A DNA stretch of 35,803 nt from a virus. The notes below the pieces were generated by a model. The model did not search any database and was not told where the DNA came from. It saw only the letters and a list, made by a program, of their open reading frames with translations. The position numbers and the translations under genes are program-made. Positions 14,913-22,982 of the stretch are shown here, piece by piece. How positions within the stretch are numbered: the first letter of the stretch is position 1; each line of letters begins with the position of its first letter. The stretch spans positions 1-35,803 of IMG/VR virus record IMGVR_UViG_3300009124_000043; one strand, 5' to 3'.

Positions 14913-15367
14913 TGACGCTTTTGGGAAGCCTTCTTGGGTTTGGAACTTCTTTTTTACCAGAGGTTCTTAACTACTTTAAGGCAAATCAGCAGCACAAGCA
15001 CGATTTGGAGAAAATGCAGGTTGAGATGGACCTGATGTCAAAACGTGCGGAACTGAAATTAAATATGATGGACAAGGAAGCGGACATCAAAGAAGCGGAA
15101 GGGTTGTATAAACATGATAGTATGGATGCGGGAGGTTTTATCAATGCACTTCGAGGCTCTGTCCGTCCTGTCATTACTTATTGTTTTTTTGGGCTTTTCG
15201 TTGCCATCAAAGTGACCGCTTTGTTTGCCTTAATGGAAACAGGGCATGACTTAGGTAAGTCTTTATCTATTCTTTGGGATAGTGAAACTTCTGCGTTGTT
15301 TGCGGCTATCATGAGTTTTTGGTTTGGAAACAGGGCTTTATCAAAATACATGAAGGTGAAATCATGA
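14909..15367 (+). CDS. 3-TM holin of gene-transfer-agent type
   Basis: From the ATG at 14909, which overlaps the preceding TGA, the product has 152 residues. A hydrophobic N-terminus (LLGSLLGFGTSFLPEVLNYF) leads to a charged coiled coil (about 22-65), then 'GSVRPVITYCFFGLFVAIKV' and 'ALFAAIMSFWFGNRALSK'. The RPV...W-F-G-NR pattern is typical of the 3-TM holin family found with alphaproteobacterial gene transfer agents. It would make the membrane hole that releases the peptidase encoded next. An in-frame start further upstream at 14801 exists but would bury the gene in the preceding holin-like frame, so it is not used. Confidence 0.8.
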   Translation: MMTLLGSLLGFGTSFLPEVLNYFKANQQHKHDLEKMQVEMDLMSKRAELKLNMMDKEADIKEAEGLYKHDSMDAGGFINALRGSVRPVITYCFFGLFVAIKVTALFALMETGHDLGKSLSILWDSETSALFAAIMSFWFGNRALSKYMKVKS

Positions 15368-15819
15368 CTTTTAAATTAAGTAGACGCAGCCTTGATAGGC
15401 TTGAAGGCGTAGATGAACGCCTACAAGCAGTGGCGAAACATGCTATTACGTTAACCAAAACTGACTTTGGTGTAATTCAAGGCTTGAGAACTTTAGATGA
15501 GCAAAAAGAACTTGTCGCAAAGGGCGCAAGCAAGACTATGAAAAGCCTTCATCTTGAGGGCAAGGCAATCGACGTTATGGCCTTCGTAAATTCTAGGGCG
15601 TCTTGGGAACTCAATCTGTACGATGATCTTGCGGATGCAATCAAAGAAGCTGCAATTATTGTTGGTGTGCCTATTCGGTGGGGTGCCGCGTGGCATATAG
15701 ATGACATCCGCAAATGGGAAGGCACGATGGAGGAGGCTATGAACGCTTACATTGATTTGCGTCGATCTCAAGGCAGGCGTCCATTTATAGATGGACCTCA
15801 CTTTGAAATAAGAGAGTAA
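15364..15819 (+). CDS. M15-type peptidoglycan peptidase (endolysin)
   Basis: From the ATG that overlaps the preceding TGA, the product has 151 residues. It carries the M15C zinc-peptidase motifs: SLHLEGKAIDV gives His63 and Asp70, and DGPHFEI gives Asp143 and His146. The His / Asp / Asp-x-x-His arrangement is as in the T5 L-alanyl-D-glutamate endopeptidase. GLRTLDEQ near 40-47 matches the usual 'GlRT..EQ' motif. It cuts peptide bonds in the cell-wall stem and is the endolysin of the cassette. It lacks a signal peptide, so a holin is required. A terminator-like palindrome begins at its stop codon. Confidence 0.88.
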   Translation: MTFKLSRRSLDRLEGVDERLQAVAKHAITLTKTDFGVIQGLRTLDEQKELVAKGASKTMKSLHLEGKAIDVMAFVNSRASWELNLYDDLADAIKEAAIIVGVPIRWGAAWHIDDIRKWEGTMEEAMNAYIDLRRSQGRRPFIDGPHFEIRE

Positions 15820-15861
15820 ATTGTTCGGGTTATTTTTTAAAAAAGAATAACTCGAACAATT
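15819..15861 (+). terminator. Long near-perfect palindrome after the endolysin gene
   Basis: AATTGTTCGGGTTATT (15819-15834) pairs with AATAACTCGAACAATT (15846-15861) over 16 bp with one G-U pair, around an A/T-rich core that can pair further (TTTTTT/AAAAAA). It has no U-run afterwards on the plus strand, so it may act as a weak terminator, RNA-stabilising hairpin or bidirectional stop. The next gene is plus-strand with its own -10 element. Confidence 0.5.
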
Positions 15862-15899
15862 GTTAGCGTTACGATAGTGGCGTAAATTGAGTTTTTGTG

Positions 15900-15905
15900 T
15901 ATAAT
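15900..15905 (+). promoter_or_regulatory. Perfect TATAAT -10 element before the nozzle-like gene
   Basis: TATAAT occurs 21 bp before the ATG at 15927, after the palindrome. No good -35 is seen 16-19 bp upstream, and TGTG precedes the hexamer without exact extended -10 spacing. It is a candidate promoter with one strong element. Confidence 0.35.
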
Positions 15906-15926
15906 CGCCTTAGTAGGAGTTTGCTG

Positions 15927-18041
15927 ATGCCATTTACCAAGCTACAGTTTCGCCCCGGCGTTAATAGGGAAACTACTTCATATGCAAATGAAGGTGGTTG
16001 GTTTGATATTGATAAGGTTCGCTTTCGCTTTGGTTTTCCAGAAAAAATTGGAGGTTGGTTAAAGTTATCATCCACCACATTTTTAGGGACTTGTCGCGCA
16101 TTGCATCCTTGGGTTGCTTTGGATGGATCAAGCTATATAGGCGTTGGTACTCATCTCAAATATTATATTGAAGAAGGTGGTGGTTATAATGATATTACGC
16201 CTATCCGCGTTACAACAGCAGCAGGAGATGTAACTTTTTCTGCAAGCGCAAATACATTGAGCGCAAACATCACTGCGGCAGATACAACAATTAGCTTAAC
16301 ATCTGGAACTGGATTTCCTGATTCGGGCAGAATTAAGATAAACAGTGAGATTATTACTTATGCTTTAAAATCAGGAAATGATTTAACAGGCTGTGTAAGA
16401 GGTGTAAATAGCACAGTAGCTGCATCTCATACTTCTGGTGATGCAGTTTTATGTGCTACTTTGATTGTGACAGACGCAGATCATGGTGCGCTAGAAGATG
16501 ATTTTGTTACGTTTAGCGGTTCTACTGCATTAGGTGGTAACGTTACTGCTGCGGTGTTAGACCAAGAATATCAAATTACAGTAATCATAGATTCTAACAG
16601 CTATCAAGTTGAAGCGCGTACTGTTTCTACTATAGCAGAGATTACTACGACTTCTGGTTTAAATCCTACATATGTATTTGCTACAACATCCGATTCAGGT
16701 AATGGTGGATCTTCTACTGTTGGTGCTTATCAAATTAATACTGGAATTAATTCTACGCTTCTTGGGACTGGCTGGGGGTCTGGAACATGGAGTCGAGGCA
16801 CATGGGGATCTAGTTCATCTTTAACTGTTTCAGGCCAAACGTTGCGTATTTGGTCGCATGACAATTTTGGTGAAGATCTCATCATTAACGTTCGTGATGG
16901 CGATATTTATTATTGGGATAAAACAAATGGTTTCGCAACTAGAGCACAAAAACTATCTGGACTTGTTGGGGCAAATAAAGTCCCAACTATCGCAAAGCAG
17001 GTTATTGTATCTGATCGTGATCGTCATGTTATTGCTTTTGGTTGTGATTCTGAAATAGATCCGGGTGTTCAAGACCCATTGCTAATTCGTTTCTCTGATC
17101 AAGAGGTTGTTACAGAGTGGCAATCTCTTGTAACCAACACAGCAGGTGATTTGCGCATAGGGTCAGGATCTCAAATTATTACAGCGGTAGAAACAAGGCA
17201 ACAAATTCTTGTATTTACTGATGTTTCTCTTCACGCAATGCAATATCTTGGGCCACCATTTACCTTTGGTATCAACGAAATATCCACAAACATAACTATT
17301 GCGAGTCCTCTTGCTGCAATTCCAGTTGAAGACAATGTGTTTTGGATGGGTGCAGAAGAGTTTTATGTGTATAATGGTGCAATACAGCGTTTGCCTTGTT
17401 CTGTGCGTGATTACGTTTTCACCAACATCAACATTGCGCAGTCAGAAAAAATAACAGCGTCAACTAATACCGCGTTTTCAGAGGTAACATGGTTCTATCC
17501 ATCTGCCTCAAGTAACGAAAATGATCGCTATGTAACTTACAATTATGGTCAACAAATATGGTATTACGGTACTTTGGAGCGTACATGTTGGCTTGATCGT
17601 GGAGTAAATGCTGATCCTATTGCCGCATCTCCTGATCATTATTTATATTATCATGAAATCGGCTTTGACGATGGTAGCACCAGTCCTGCAAGCCCAATTA
17701 GCGCATATATTGAATCTAGCCAAATGGATCTTGGAGAAGGCGAACAATTTATGTTTATGCGCCGTATGATACCAGATGTGACGTTTAGAAACTCTACAAG
17801 TTCCAGTCCTAGTGCCACAATGACTCTAAAGGTAAGAAACTTTCCGGGGGGCGATTATCTATCATCAGATGCAAATTCAGTAACAAAAACTGCATCAGTT
17901 CCCGTTGAGCAATTTACAGATCAGATATTTGTTCGGCTTAGAGGGAGATCTTTTGCTTTTAGAATTGAAAGCGACGATGAAGGTGTTACATGGAGGCTTG
18001 GTTCTCCCAGAGTTGATGTAAGACCTGATGGGAGAAGGTAG
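15927..18041 (+). CDS. Tail nozzle or hub-like protein (P22 gp10 / T7 gp12 position)
   Basis: The ATG at 15927 follows TAGGAG and gives 704 residues starting MPFTKLQFRPGVNRETTSYA, a start shared by large tail proteins of marine podoviruses. The N-terminal third has EGGWFDIDKVRFRFGFPEKI. Between about 104 and 180 lies a module with ADTTISLTSGTGFPDSG and LTGCVRGVNSTVAASH that occurs in many phage tail proteins. WGSGTWSRGTWG is near 285. The C-terminal half has repeated beta strands with DRDRHVIAF and DNVFWMGAEEFYVYNGAIQR, as in a beta-propeller. I infer the nozzle or hub ring by size and fold, not by a named homologue. A GTG at 15897 was rejected because it lies within the -10 element. Confidence 0.65.
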   Translation: MPFTKLQFRPGVNRETTSYANEGGWFDIDKVRFRFGFPEKIGGWLKLSSTTFLGTCRALHPWVALDGSSYIGVGTHLKYYIEEGGGYNDITPIRVTTAAGDVTFSASANTLSANITAADTTISLTSGTGFPDSGRIKINSEIITYALKSGNDLTGCVRGVNSTVAASHTSGDAVLCATLIVTDADHGALEDDFVTFSGSTALGGNVTAAVLDQEYQITVIIDSNSYQVEARTVSTIAEITTTSGLNPTYVFATTSDSGNGGSSTVGAYQINTGINSTLLGTGWGSGTWSRGTWGSSSSLTVSGQTLRIWSHDNFGEDLIINVRDGDIYYWDKTNGFATRAQKLSGLVGANKVPTIAKQVIVSDRDRHVIAFGCDSEIDPGVQDPLLIRFSDQEVVTEWQSLVTNTAGDLRIGSGSQIITAVETRQQILVFTDVSLHAMQYLGPPFTFGINEISTNITIASPLAAIPVEDNVFWMGAEEFYVYNGAIQRLPCSVRDYVFTNINIAQSEKITASTNTAFSEVTWFYPSASSNENDRYVTYNYGQQIWYYGTLERTCWLDRGVNADPIAASPDHYLYYHEIGFDDGSTSPASPISAYIESSQMDLGEGEQFMFMRRMIPDVTFRNSTSSSPSATMTLKVRNFPGGDYLSSDANSVTKTASVPVEQFTDQIFVRLRGRSFAFRIESDDEGVTWRLGSPRVDVRPDGRR

Positions 18042-18337
18042 TGTCTAGAAACTTAAATCTTCCGTTTTTTCCTGTTCCCCCAGCAGATTATGAGCAAAGA
18101 TATTTTGCAGAAGTTGTACGTGCATATTCCACCTATCTATTAAACATGCAAAATCCCGGTGAGGGCCGTAATACATTTACTGTTTTTACAGATTTGCAGA
18201 CAGATGATAGTGGTTTAGAAGTCGGTGCCGTGTTTAATCACGGTGGCTATTTGAAAGTAACAGAAGCAAACACACCACACGTTCGTGGTTCCGCAGGAAC
18301 TGGCGGCGTTGGTACAGTAACGGTGACAACATCATGA
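18041..18337 (+). CDS. Small tail-associated protein, GTG start
   Basis: The stop of the preceding gene (TAG) shares its G with a GTG at 18041, and GGGAGAAGG lies just upstream. The 98-residue product begins SRNLNLPFFPVPPADYEQRY after the initiator, then a helical part and a beta part (FNHGGYLKVTEANTPHVRGS). It ends with GTGGVGTVTVTTS, which echoes the repeat unit of the fibre gene at 8125. It overlaps the next gene by an ATGA. Marine phages often encode a similar protein here. I think it is a virion component that attaches to the nozzle. Confidence 0.6.
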   Translation: MSRNLNLPFFPVPPADYEQRYFAEVVRAYSTYLLNMQNPGEGRNTFTVFTDLQTDDSGLEVGAVFNHGGYLKVTEANTPHVRGSAGTGGVGTVTVTTS

Positions 18338-18564
18338 GTGATACAATTCTTACAATGCCAGATGGCTCTACTTGGAAACCTTCTAGTAGCACAGATACAG
18401 TTAGTTGTGCGTCTTGTCCTAACGAGGTCGATACTCCTGCTGAGATCGCATCATATCCAGATGGCAACTGTCCAGATTGTGGCAACCCGTGGACGGGAAG
18501 TGAAAAAAGAAGTACAAATATTCGGGTTACGGCCCCGGAAGCTATTTCTGGATCGACACTCTAG
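18334..18564 (+). CDS. Small zinc-ribbon protein in the virion region
   Basis: The 76-residue product has two CxxC pairs, VSCASCPNE near residues 24-32 and NCPDCGNPW near 45-53, the pattern of a zinc ribbon. The rest is short and polar, ending with NIRVTAPEAISGSTL. It starts in an ATGA overlap with the preceding gene. Small zinc-ribbon proteins at this spot are familiar from marine phages but their job is not known. It might bind DNA, or hold two virion proteins together through zinc. Confidence 0.65.
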   Translation: MSDTILTMPDGSTWKPSSSTDTVSCASCPNEVDTPAEIASYPDGNCPDCGNPWTGSEKRSTNIRVTAPEAISGSTL

Positions 18565-18614
18565 TATTTTATACAAACATTTGGTAACTTAATGGCAGTG
18601 GTCACGAGGTTTAT

Positions 18615-19613
18615 ATGATGCAAAACATGGCAAGGTACGGAAGAGGCGGCGATACAATGATGGCGCACGTTACTCCGGGTGAGATGGTTGTGCCTAAAGA
18701 GGTTTTGCGAAACAGCCCTCAAGTGGCTCGCGGTTTAGGCACAGCATTTAGAGATGTAGGCGCAGATCCAAAACGTTATGTGGTGGGTTCAGGCCAAAAC
18801 AGCATAAACCCAGTTACTGGAGAGAGAGAGTTTTTCTTTGACAAAATTATTGGAGCATTGTTTGGCGGTGGCGGGGGTGGCCTTCTTAGCAATCCAATGG
18901 TTCAAGGCGCTCTTGGAAACCTTGCAGTACAAGCCATTCGTGGCAAAAAACCCTCTTTGCGCGATGCACTAATTGGCGGTGCGATAGGCGGTGGGCTTGG
19001 CGCAATTAGTGGCGCAGGCACAGGTATGGATTCTCTTGATGCGTTGCTAGGAGTAACAAAAGCTACAGGCGGCGCAACTACGGGAGCGGCTCTTGCGGAC
19101 CCCGCAATAAGGTCAGCTTTAAGTGGTGGACCTAAAAGAGCAGAGGGTCTTTTAGGTTTAGGAGAGCTTTTTAACACCAATCCTCAAAAGGGAATTGGGC
19201 GCATCTTAAATACCAAAGCAGGAGAGGCTTTGGCGTTCGGTCTTGGCTCTCAGTTGCTAGATTCTTTATTTACTGAAGAAGAAGATCCTGATCCATACGG
19301 CATGATGGAGCGTTTTAATCGACCATTCGGTCAAGGCCCAATACGCTTCAAGAAAGTTAATCGCCCTAGTGGAACAGCGAGTGAGCTAAGGGCAATGTAC
19401 GCAAACAAAGGTGGGCCTGCTTACTTTCCAAGGCGCAATGGTGGTATAATGCCAGAAGAAGGTTCTGGAAAAAAAGATGACGTTCCTGCTATGCTGACAG
19501 CGGGAGAGTTTGTTATGACTCGTGATGCAGTAAAAGGCGCGGGAAACGGAAACTTGAATAAGGGTATTCAGCGAATGTACGGCGTAATGGATAACCTAGA
19601 GAGGATGGCCTGA
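18615..19613 (+). CDS. Predicted ejected internal or tail-tip protein with glycine zipper
   Basis: The 332-residue product starts with MARYGRGGDTMMAHVTPGEM and has T-x-GE-x-V motifs at both ends (TPGEMV at 20-25, TAGEFV at 295-300). Between them are a Gly/Ala-rich hydrophobic stretch (GGAIGGGLGAISG, near 120-133) and an acidic linker with EEEDPDPYGMMERFNRP. A glycine zipper suggests membrane insertion after ejection. It heads a run of four large Ala/Gly-rich proteins, the layout of internal virion (ejection) proteins in podoviruses. ACGAGG before the ATG is a weak ribosome site; a second ATG follows at 18618. Its precise role is inferred. Confidence 0.6.
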   Translation: MMQNMARYGRGGDTMMAHVTPGEMVVPKEVLRNSPQVARGLGTAFRDVGADPKRYVVGSGQNSINPVTGEREFFFDKIIGALFGGGGGGLLSNPMVQGALGNLAVQAIRGKKPSLRDALIGGAIGGGLGAISGAGTGMDSLDALLGVTKATGGATTGAALADPAIRSALSGGPKRAEGLLGLGELFNTNPQKGIGRILNTKAGEALAFGLGSQLLDSLFTEEEDPDPYGMMERFNRPFGQGPIRFKKVNRPSGTASELRAMYANKGGPAYFPRRNGGIMPEEGSGKKDDVPAMLTAGEFVMTRDAVKGAGNGNLNKGIQRMYGVMDNLERMA

Positions 19614-21163
19614 TGTCAGATACGGTTACACAGATTCAAGCTAGGCCGCAGTATATACAAGACATTGATGAAGCCCTGCTTATGCGAATTTTTGGGACGC
19701 CTGATGCCTCGGGTGTCCTGCAAGGTGGTTTAATTGATGATCCTGAGCTTTTTAACATTCCCGATTATGTTCAAGCTACCAGCCCCCTTCAGGATGCTGT
19801 AGCAGGCACGTTTGCCACCCCAGAGCAACGTCAAGAATTTATGGACAGGTATCTTCCTTACTTTCAGGATGCCGAAGGAATTGCTAAATTTTTACCAGAA
19901 GCTAAATCTGCTATAGGGACTGGTGAAACCACTATAGGCAAAGCTCTTACAGATTACATGCCAGATGCAAAAACTTATTTGCAAGAAGGCAGAGGTTCTG
20001 TAGGCGCTAAAGACATTTACGATACTGAATTAACTAAGGCTAAAGAGCAGGTTGATCTTTCAACTGGTCAATTTGCTGGCTCAGAAGATCCTTATGCATT
20101 AGCGCGGGAACGTGCAGAAACTGGTTTAGGAGAATTTGGTGCGCGTGAAGCATTTGAGCGCGGCACTGGTCGTGCCTTTGAGCTTGCAGAAGAAGGTTTG
20201 GGTCGCTTCGATCCGGGTGCAAGAATTGAAAGTTTTATGGACCCGTACAAAGAGCAAGTTATTGATGCTGCTATGCAGCGGATTGATCGTGAGGGCGCAC
20301 AGCGCCGTCAGCAGGGTGCAGCAAAAGCAATCGGTGCAGGCGCATTTGGCGGATCTCGTGCAGGTGTGCAAGCGGCAGAAACAGAACGAGCCATTGAAGA
20401 GACAAAGCAAGGAACAATTGCTGATTTGTTATCTCAAGGCTTTGATAAATCTATGGCAAATGCGATTGCTACAGATGAAGCGGCTCGCAAACGTGCTTTG
20501 CAGGCGTCTGGACTTACTGGTCAGTTGGGTGCAACTGGTGCTTCTCTTGAGTCTTCAGCATATGAAGATGCAGCAAAACGTGGATTGGCTGGTGCGCAGT
20601 TAGAAACGGGCATAGCTGGCGCGGAAGAAAGAATGAGCATGGAGGCTTTTGAGGCCGCTAAAAAAAGGCAAGCAGCCGCTGCGGACATGTATCGCAGCAT
20701 GGGGCTATCTGCTGCTGACGCTCAAGTTAAAGCAGAAGAAGATGAAATGAAGCGCAGCTTGGAAGCTGGTCGTTTAATGGGTGGATTGGGACAAACCTAT
20801 GGTGCGCTTGGTGGGGCGCAGGCTGACATAGGTAAAGCCTATGGTGCTTTAGCTGGAACTTCTGCTGATATTGGTCGTGTGTATGCAGGCATGCAGCCTG
20901 CCGATCTTGGCTTTATGTATGAGCTAGGTGGTAAAGAGCGTCAATACGGTCAACAGTATCAAGACATGCTGCGTCAAAATCAATTAAACATAACACAGCA
21001 AGCACTTGCGCCATATAGCTATGGTCAGACGTTCTTAACTGGATCGCCATCTGCATCCATGTATGGTCAATTTACGCAACAGCCATCGTCAGCGCCAAAT
21101 CCGTTCATATCGGGCGTAGGGGCTTATGCGGGTCTTCAGGGCCTTAGTCAGCAAAGAGCATAG
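19613..21163 (+). CDS. Predicted internal virion (DNA ejection) protein
   Basis: The 516-residue product is almost all helical, rich in Ala, Gly, Gln and charged residues. Landmarks are FMDPYKEQVIDAAMQRIDRE and GAGAFGGSRAGVQAAETERA (about 203-265), a pairing I know from internal virion proteins of marine podoviruses and cyanophages. A repeated region with LGQTYGALGGAQADIGKAYG near 394-425 follows, and the C-terminus is Gln/Tyr-rich. It starts in a TGATG overlap with the upstream gene. It probably lies in the head and leaves with the DNA. It has no enzyme motif. Confidence 0.7.
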   Translation: MSDTVTQIQARPQYIQDIDEALLMRIFGTPDASGVLQGGLIDDPELFNIPDYVQATSPLQDAVAGTFATPEQRQEFMDRYLPYFQDAEGIAKFLPEAKSAIGTGETTIGKALTDYMPDAKTYLQEGRGSVGAKDIYDTELTKAKEQVDLSTGQFAGSEDPYALARERAETGLGEFGAREAFERGTGRAFELAEEGLGRFDPGARIESFMDPYKEQVIDAAMQRIDREGAQRRQQGAAKAIGAGAFGGSRAGVQAAETERAIEETKQGTIADLLSQGFDKSMANAIATDEAARKRALQASGLTGQLGATGASLESSAYEDAAKRGLAGAQLETGIAGAEERMSMEAFEAAKKRQAAAADMYRSMGLSAADAQVKAEEDEMKRSLEAGRLMGGLGQTYGALGGAQADIGKAYGALAGTSADIGRVYAGMQPADLGFMYELGGKERQYGQQYQDMLRQNQLNITQQALAPYSYGQTFLTGSPSASMYGQFTQQPSSAPNPFISGVGAYAGLQGLSQQRA

Positions 21164-21172
21164 GGGAATTAA

Positions 21173-22981
21173 ATGACTGATACTTCTGGTCCACTATCCT
21201 TAGATGAACGCATTGCTGCTGCACGGCGTGAGGCTGAACGCTCAACAGGTCAAGTAACAGGGTTTGGAGAAAATCTTGTAGATCGTTTGCTTGGTGGGGT
21301 TTCTGCGGGTGGATACGGGATCATGGGTGGTGTTACCGATTTGGCTGGTAACTTAGGAGCGTTTCTTGGTGGTCCGTTTAGTAAAGACGCAGCTACGTTG
21401 GAAATGTTTTCTGACGAAGCGTATCGCCGTGCATTACCTTTGCTTTTGGAGGGTTATTCTGAGGGCAGTAAAACCGCAGCCGAAGACGCTTTGCCTATGT
21501 TTTTGTTTGAAGAAAAGGCAATGCGTGAAGCAGAGGCGGCAAAACAACAAGATCCACTTTTTTTGGGTGAATTTGGCGATATTGCCATGCCTTCAGAAAT
21601 TGATCCCAAGGCTGCATCTGAGCAATTTGGTGATGTTGAATTTCAAATGGATGACATTGCTAAAGACCTTGCTGCGCTTGGTCCTGTGTCGAAAAAGATG
21701 GATGCAGATCAAGAAGCAATTACTGATTTAGCTATAGAAAACCAAAAACAAAAATTAAAAACTCAAAGATCTGTAGATAGTGCAATAAACCAAAAAATGA
21801 ACCAAGATGCTGCTGCAACTGGTGGCATAGGTAAAGTTTCCCAAGAAAACGTTGAAGATGCTTTCGTGTCGGCTCTTAAAGATTATATGGAATCTTCTGG
21901 AAAATCAGATACACCTTTACCAAAAGAATCTCGTGAAGATGCTTTAGCTCGTTATAAAAAAGAGTTTGAAGAGGCCACAGGTATAGACGCAAGCGGCAAG
22001 GTTGACAAAAGCAAAGCTCTTATGGCGTTTGGCTTGGCGCTTATGCAAAACAAAGCTGGACGTGGATTTAACGTTGGAAAAATGCTTGCATCTGTTGGTG
22101 AGGCTGGACAGGCTGCAATGCCTGCTTTGGAAAAAGCTGAAGAAAGAGCTTCTGCTGCAAAACTTGCTGCTGGTAAATATGCACTGCAACAAATTGAAAA
22201 TGATGAAAACGCTCGGGCTGCACTTGCAAAAGAGCAAAGATTGGCAGCAAAAGAAGCTCAGTTAAAATGGATAGATTTTCAACAAGAAGTTTTTCTTAAA
22301 AATCTTGAAGGCAAAGAAATTTCAGACTCCAAAGATTTAGAAATTATTCCGGGTCTTGAAATTTTGGTAGGAACCTCTGGTGGTAAAAGTGTTTTTTCTC
22401 GTCCAGAGTTTACGGCGCGTACTGTTGGAAATGCATACAGAACAACGCAAGTTGCCATGAGCGAGCTTGGTAAAATTGAAGATGCCATTTTAGAAGTACA
22501 ATCATCTGGATCACCAGCTATTAAACTTGTTGCAGACCAATTTAATACTTTTCTTGTTGGAATTGGCTTAAAGGATGCAAAAGTTACTTTTGGAGAATCT
22601 GGTGTATCACCCGCGCAACAAGCTCAGGCGTTGCGTGATTCTTTAATTGCGGAGTTTAAACGCTTCCTGACACAAGAAACTGGCAACGGTATTTCAAATG
22701 TGGACATTCAGAACATGGAGCGTTTGATGGGTAAGATGGACATCTTTGGAAACCCACAAGATGCTCTCAATCGTGTTGATCAAGTTCGTGGTATTTTTGA
22801 AGCCAAGGCAACTGCGCTTACACCATTTATTAATGATTTGGCTGATTCTTATTATTATGTTAATGATAATAGTTTTCAAAAAGCTCAAGAGGCTCTTGCA
22901 ACAAGCATGGGGTATGGCGGTTCGAAAAAACAACCATCTCTAGCTGATGGTCGCACCGTTATTGATTTAACAGGGGGTTAA
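21173..22981 (+). CDS. Predicted internal virion protein
   Basis: The 602-residue product begins with helical segments and a Gly-rich stretch (GYGIMGGVTDLAGNLGAFLG, about 42-65). Long charged helices with coiled-coil character follow (about 160-230 and 310-370) and a folded C-terminal part (KDLEIIPGLEILVGTSGGKS onward). I see no catalytic site. It sits between two other ejection-like proteins, 10 bp after the previous stop and 1 bp before the next start. The composition supports an internal or ejected protein that may form the trans-envelope conduit with its neighbours. Confidence 0.6.
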   Translation: MTDTSGPLSLDERIAAARREAERSTGQVTGFGENLVDRLLGGVSAGGYGIMGGVTDLAGNLGAFLGGPFSKDAATLEMFSDEAYRRALPLLLEGYSEGSKTAAEDALPMFLFEEKAMREAEAAKQQDPLFLGEFGDIAMPSEIDPKAASEQFGDVEFQMDDIAKDLAALGPVSKKMDADQEAITDLAIENQKQKLKTQRSVDSAINQKMNQDAAATGGIGKVSQENVEDAFVSALKDYMESSGKSDTPLPKESREDALARYKKEFEEATGIDASGKVDKSKALMAFGLALMQNKAGRGFNVGKMLASVGEAGQAAMPALEKAEERASAAKLAAGKYALQQIENDENARAALAKEQRLAAKEAQLKWIDFQQEVFLKNLEGKEISDSKDLEIIPGLEILVGTSGGKSVFSRPEFTARTVGNAYRTTQVAMSELGKIEDAILEVQSSGSPAIKLVADQFNTFLVGIGLKDAKVTFGESGVSPAQQAQALRDSLIAEFKRFLTQETGNGISNVDIQNMERLMGKMDIFGNPQDALNRVDQVRGIFEAKATALTPFINDLADSYYYVNDNSFQKAQEALATSMGYGGSKKQPSLADGRTVIDLTGG

Positions 22982-22982
22982 T

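Noticed and set aside
15897-15926. GTG start ten codons before the nozzle-like protein
   Set aside because: The GTG overlaps the TATAAT element, and the ATG at 15927 has TAGGAG upstream and the familiar MPFTKLQF start.
18592-18618. Eight-codon ORF (MAVVTRFI) coupled by ATGA to the 18615 gene
   Set aside because: It has no clear ribosome site and is short enough to occur by chance; the 18565-18614 gap shows no other feature.
20136-20603. 155-codon plus-strand frame inside the 516-residue virion gene
   Set aside because: It overlaps a long gene with a better composition, has no proper ribosome site and translates into a Leu/Val/Gln-rich sequence without motif.
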